Shown piece by piece: positions 60,772-64,000 of a DNA stretch of 64,000 bases. Source of the stretch: Pseudomonas sp. SST3 (GTDB lineage: Bacteria > Pseudomonadota > Gammaproteobacteria > Pseudomonadales > Pseudomonadaceae). The translations under genes were made by a program, and so were the position numbers. Position 1 is the stretch's first letter, and every line of letters begins with the position of its first letter. The notes beneath the pieces were generated by a model. That model was not told the origin of the DNA and did not search any database. It worked only from the letters and a program-made list of their open reading frames with translations. The stretch lies in assembly GCF_003325755.1 (NCBI RefSeq), contig NZ_QORI02000013.1, positions 1 to 64,000 of the forward strand, written 5' to 3'.

Positions 60772-61416
60772 ATGCGCCGCCTCCTCCTACTCGGCTTCGC
60801 CCTGCTCACCCTGGTCGGCTGCCAGAGCGCCTATTACTCGGCGTTGGAAAAGGTTGGGCTGCATAAACGCGACATTCTGGTCGACCGTGTCGAAGATGCT
60901 CGCGATTCGCAGCAGCAGGCCAAGGAGCAATTCAAGGACGCACTCGAACGTTATCGCAGCGTCGTACAGGTCCAGGGTGGCGAGCTCGAGGAGCGCTACG
61001 ATGCGTTGAACAGCGAATTCGAAGCCAGCAAGAACAGCGCCCGCGATGTACGAAACAGGATCGAGGCGGTGGAGGACGTTGCCGATGCCCTATTCAAAGA
61101 ATGGAAGCAGGAGCTCGGTGAGTACAGCAACGCGAGCCTGAAAGCGGCCAGCGCCAAGGACCTGGAGCGCACTCAGAGGGACTATCGCGAGCTGCTGCAA
61201 CGCATGAAGGCAGCGGAGAAACGCATTGATCCGGTGCTCGATGTGCTACGTGACCAAGTGCTGTATCTCAAGCACAACCTCAACGCCCGTGCCATTGGTG
61301 CGCTTCAGGGCGAATACCGGACGCTCGAAGGAAATGTCGATCAACTGTTGGCCGACATGCAGCGGGCAATCGACGAAGCCGAATCGTTTATTCGCCAGCT
61401 TCAGAGCACCAAGTGA
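60772..61416 (+). CDS. DUF2959 lipoprotein
   Basis: The 214-residue protein has a lipoprotein signal (MRRLLLLGFALLTLVGC) and a mature part that is nearly all helical and charged, as in DUF2959, with long amphipathic stretches (VEDARDSQQQAKEQFKDALE). I take the ATG at 60772 because it gives the signal peptide; AAGGA lies 6-8 bases upstream. The family has no known role. A coiled coil tethered to a membrane by lipid is the most that can be said. Confidence 0.83.
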   Translation: MRRLLLLGFALLTLVGCQSAYYSALEKVGLHKRDILVDRVEDARDSQQQAKEQFKDALERYRSVVQVQGGELEERYDALNSEFEASKNSARDVRNRIEAVEDVADALFKEWKQELGEYSNASLKAASAKDLERTQRDYRELLQRMKAAEKRIDPVLDVLRDQVLYLKHNLNARAIGALQGEYRTLEGNVDQLLADMQRAIDEAESFIRQLQSTK

Positions 61417-61510
61417 CACACCCCGAACCCATCGCCAGACCCGGCAAGCTGATGGCGGCCGTCATCGGGTTGCCGGGCCTGGGGCAGTCGGTAATCGTGC
61501 CCGATGAACC

Positions 61511-62173
61511 TTACGAATCCGACCCGAGCCGATAGCAGCTTTCTTCCAGGCGCGTCAGGCCGCGTTCGAGAAACTTCCAATTGTCCTCGCTCAGCACATC
61601 CACCCGTTCCAGCAATTCGATCTTCCAACGCAAGCCCAGGGACCGTCTGACTTCAGCCTCGCTCACGGCGAATGGCGGACCGGACATCTGTGCCTGCTCA
61701 TAATCAAGGGTGACCAGCAGCCCTTGGCAGTCCGGCGCAAGGATGTTCGCCAGGTGCTCGACGTAGCGTTGGCGCATTTCAGGCGGCAGTGCAATCAACG
61801 CAGCGCGGTCGTACAGCGCCTGACAATCGGCGACATCACCGGGAGTCAGAGCGAAGAAATCGCCACAGCGGATCTCCAGCGCACCGGCACGATAGACCTT
61901 GAATCCACCCTGAACACTGACGTCTGCAATCAGCCCCTGCTCATCGAAGAAATCCTCGACGGCCCGCTCGCTGAGCTCGACGCCCAACACTGCGAAACCC
62001 TGCTGGGCCAGCCAGGCCAGGTCGAGGCTTTTTCCGCACAGCGGTACCAGAACACGGGCACCCTCGGCCAGACGCAGGTCCGGCCAATGACGACGCAGAT
62101 AAGGATTGACCTCGTTTAGATGAAAACCGATTTCATTGCGCGCCCAGCGCCGTTGCCAGAACCCTTCGTCCAC
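61511..62173 (-). CDS. tpm: Thiopurine S-methyltransferase (TPMT family)
   Basis: The 220-residue SAM-dependent methyltransferase has [34 protein letters not shown] for cofactor binding, and [17 protein letters not shown]. Bacterial TPMTs methylate selenium and tellurium compounds, which gives tellurite resistance in Pseudomonas. It converges with the DUF2959 gene. No terminator is obvious. Confidence 0.93.
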   Translation of the reverse strand: MDEGFWQRRWARNEIGFHLNEVNPYLRRHWPDLRLAEGARVLVPLCGKSLDLAWLAQQGFAVLGVELSERAVEDFFDEQGLIADVSVQGGFKVYRAGALEIRCGDFFALTPGDVADCQALYDRAALIALPPEMRQRYVEHLANILAPDCQGLLVTLDYEQAQMSGPPFAVSEAEVRRSLGLRWKIELLERVDVLSEDNWKFLERGLTRLEESCYRLGSDS

Positions 62174-62235
62174 ATCCAGACCCTCATGAGCGATAACGGC
62201 CGGAGCTTATCAGAGCCCCGCTTCGAGCAGTTCAG

Positions 62236-63636
62236 CTATAACGCCGCTTCCGGGTCCATGCCAGCGTCACGCATCTGAGCCAGCTTGTAACGCAGAGTAC
62301 GCGCACTGATGCCCAGACGGTCGGCAGTCTCCTTGCGGCGTCCACGCTCGGCACGCAAGGTCTCGAGGATCAGCTCGAATTCGCGGCGACGCAGGTCTTC
62401 ACCCAGCGCGCCAACCGTTTCGGCAGGAGCAGGTGGAGCCATAGTCGGTGCCTGCGCATATGGCGCGGCCTCAGCGCCTGCTGGACTTCGTGCCAACGAG
62501 GCGAAACCAGCCGCCGCCGTCAGACAAAGATCATCCGGTCGGATCTGACCGCCCTGTTGCAGGATCAGTGCGCGCTGAATGGCATTGTCGAGCTCACGAA
62601 CATTGCCGGGCCAGGAATGGCCAAGCAAACAGTGGCGTGCCTCGGTGCTGAGCCTCACGCCTGGCTGACGCATCTTCACCGCATGATTGGCCAGTAGCCG
62701 CTCAGCAAGCGGCACGATGTCGGCAGGCCGATCACGCAACGCCGGCCAGGCGAGCGGAAACACCGAGAGTCGATAGAACAGATCCTCACGGAAACGTCCG
62801 CTGCGAACCTCGTCAGCCAGGTCGCGATTGGTGGTGGCGACGATTCGGATATCCAGCGGTATCGGCTTGCGGCCGCCGACACGCTCGACCTCCCGCTCCT
62901 GCAACACACGAAGCAACTTGGCCTGCAACGCCAGCGGCATCTCGGAGATTTCATCGAGCAACAGCGTGCCGCCTTCGGCCAGTTCGAACTTGCCCGGCTG
63001 CGTCGCGATGGCACCGGTGAAGGCGCCTTTTTCGTGACCGAACAGCGTTGCTTCGAGCATGTTGTCCGGTATCGCCGCACAATTGATCGCTATGAATGGT
63101 CCTTTGGCGCGCGAGGATTGCTGGTGAATATAGCGGGCGAGCACCTCTTTGCCGGTGCCTGACTCGCCGGAGACCAGCACCGTCGAGTCGCTCCGCGCCA
63201 CTCTCGCCGCCAATGCCAGCAGTTGCCGGCTTGCCGGCTCGACTGCGACCGGCCCTTCCTCGTCTGCACCAATCTGCCCGCTGGCATGTCGCGCAACCAA
63301 TCCGAGCAAAACCTTTGGCTCGAACGGCTTGACCAGATAATCCACCGCTCCCTGACGCATGGCCTCGACCGCTCGTTCGACGGCACCGTATGCCGTCATC
63401 AGCAGGACCGGCAGTTGCGGATAGCGCTGGCGGATCAGCCCCTGCAGCGCATGGCCATCCATTCCGGGCATATTCACGTCACTGACGACCAGGCCGAAAC
63501 CGTCCTGTTCCAAAGCCAGCAAGGCGGTCTCGGCGCAATCCACAGCGAGATAGGAATAGCCACCGAGCTCCAGCGTATCGCCCAGAGCCTCGCGCAGCGC
63601 GCGGTCGTCCTCCACCAACAGAATTTTTGCGGTCAT
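62236..63636 (-). CDS. fleR: Flagellar sigma-54 response regulator FleR
   Basis: FleR activates class III flagellar genes with sigma-54. The 466-residue protein has a receiver domain (VSDVNMPGMDG with the phospho-Asp), an AAA+ domain with GESGTGKE, the sigma-54 contact loop GAFTGA and LLLDEISEMPL, and a Fis-type helix-turn-helix (RRKETADRLGISARTLRYKL). The ATG at 63636 gives the standard MTAKILLVEDD start. It follows fleS after 5 bases, forming one transcript. Confidence 0.93.
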   Translation of the reverse strand: MTAKILLVEDDRALREALGDTLELGGYSYLAVDCAETALLALEQDGFGLVVSDVNMPGMDGHALQGLIRQRYPQLPVLLMTAYGAVERAVEAMRQGAVDYLVKPFEPKVLLGLVARHASGQIGADEEGPVAVEPASRQLLALAARVARSDSTVLVSGESGTGKEVLARYIHQQSSRAKGPFIAINCAAIPDNMLEATLFGHEKGAFTGAIATQPGKFELAEGGTLLLDEISEMPLALQAKLLRVLQEREVERVGGRKPIPLDIRIVATTNRDLADEVRSGRFREDLFYRLSVFPLAWPALRDRPADIVPLAERLLANHAVKMRQPGVRLSTEARHCLLGHSWPGNVRELDNAIQRALILQQGGQIRPDDLCLTAAAGFASLARSPAGAEAAPYAQAPTMAPPAPAETVGALGEDLRRREFELILETLRAERGRRKETADRLGISARTLRYKLAQMRDAGMDPEAAL

Positions 63637-63641
63637 GGGCC

Positions 63642-64000
63642 TCATTCCGAACGTACCGGCGTGCACACCGGAAGCAATGGCAGCAGCAAGGTAGCGCAGG
63701 TTCCTCGGGCCGGCCGGGAGCGCAACTCAAGCACACCCGAATGCGCTCGAGCCACCGATTTGACAACAGCCAGCCCCAGCCCGGTCCCCGTCGCGCGGGT
63801 GGTGAAGAATGGCTCGCCAAGCCGAGCCAGCGTTGCAGCATCGATCCCGACACCGTTGTCGCTGATGCTGATACGCAACATCGGGCCACGGGCGTAGAGA
63901 TGGATTTTCAGCCTCGGGTCAGTGCCTGCCGCTTGAAGCGCATTCTCGATCAGGTTGAGCAGCGCACCCACCAAGGTGTCACGGTTGCATAGCAGAGCGC
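63642..64000 (-). CDS. fleS: Flagellar sensor kinase FleS, C-terminal part (runs off window)
   Basis: Only the last 118 codons or so are in the window; the frame is open to the right edge. They hold the ATP-binding part of a histidine kinase: LLNLIENALQAAG (N box), SDNGVGID (G1), FFTTRATGTGLGLAVV (F and G2 boxes). It lies directly before fleR, so its identity as FleS rests mainly on that pairing. Confidence 0.85.
   Translation of the reverse strand, partial: ALLCNRDTLVGALLNLIENALQAAGTDPRLKIHLYARGPMLRISISDNGVGIDAATLARLGEPFFTTRATGTGLGLAVVKSVARAHSGVLELRSRPARGTCATLLLPLLPVCTPVRSE

Noticed and set aside
61412..61534. Short GTG-start frame after the DUF2959 gene
   Set aside because: It overlaps the end of tpm, has no ribosome site and resembles no known protein.

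Overview
The window looks like a Pseudomonadaceae chromosome, most probably the Pseudomonas stutzeri (Stutzerimonas) group. This is inferred from gene content and Pseudomonas-type gene order: acs, aruC/astE, efp with its rhamnosyltransferase earP, class II DAHP synthase, alaA-msrB-gpx, htpX, tpm, fleSR, and an O-antigen locus bounded by ihfB and wbpM. The gaps between conserved blocks are filled with REP/BIME repeats.

Layout. 1-11.7 kb: a reduced arginine-catabolism cluster (astE, a small conserved protein and aruC, without astA/B/D), a crotonase, an HD-GYP phosphodiesterase, tRNA-Ser, a rhodanese, an MscS channel, acetyl-CoA synthetase and a DUF2254 membrane protein. 12.2-17.1 kb: an organic-acid module (TRAP binding protein, LysR regulator, class III CoA-transferase, HMG-CoA-lyase-like enzyme) with repeated dyads in its control regions. 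17.1-17.8 kb: a compact HepT-MntA type toxin-antitoxin pair. 18.2-21.7 kb: an autotransporter coupled to a frameshifted lipoprotein hydrolase.

21.9-42.7 kb: a surface-polysaccharide locus, every gene on the minus strand, from ihfB down to the WbpM-type dehydratase. It makes UDP-ManNAcA (wecB, wecC) and has a WbpL-type initiating transferase, two GT4 enzymes, a 1794-residue methyltransferase/coiled-coil/glycosyltransferase, a heparinase-like lyase, a small lipoprotein, and an unusual membrane protein that joins an ABC-exporter-like membrane domain to what looks like a dead kinase fold. No Wzx, Wzy, Wzz or Wzm/Wzt is visible. That gap and the fusion protein are the best candidates for something undescribed.

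43-64 kb: a RAYT (REP transposase) inside REP arrays, a DEAD-box helicase, a spermidine-synthase-like protein, DAHP synthase, efp/earP, 4.5S RNA, a renalase-like oxidase, a ZIP transporter, tRNA-Gly and tRNA-Glu, redox repair genes, alaA, htpX, a DUF2959 lipoprotein, tpm, and fleR with the 3' end of fleS running off the edge.

Two genes (20839-21701 and 25081-26059) are each broken by one base in a homopolymer run. They may be true pseudogenes or sequence errors.
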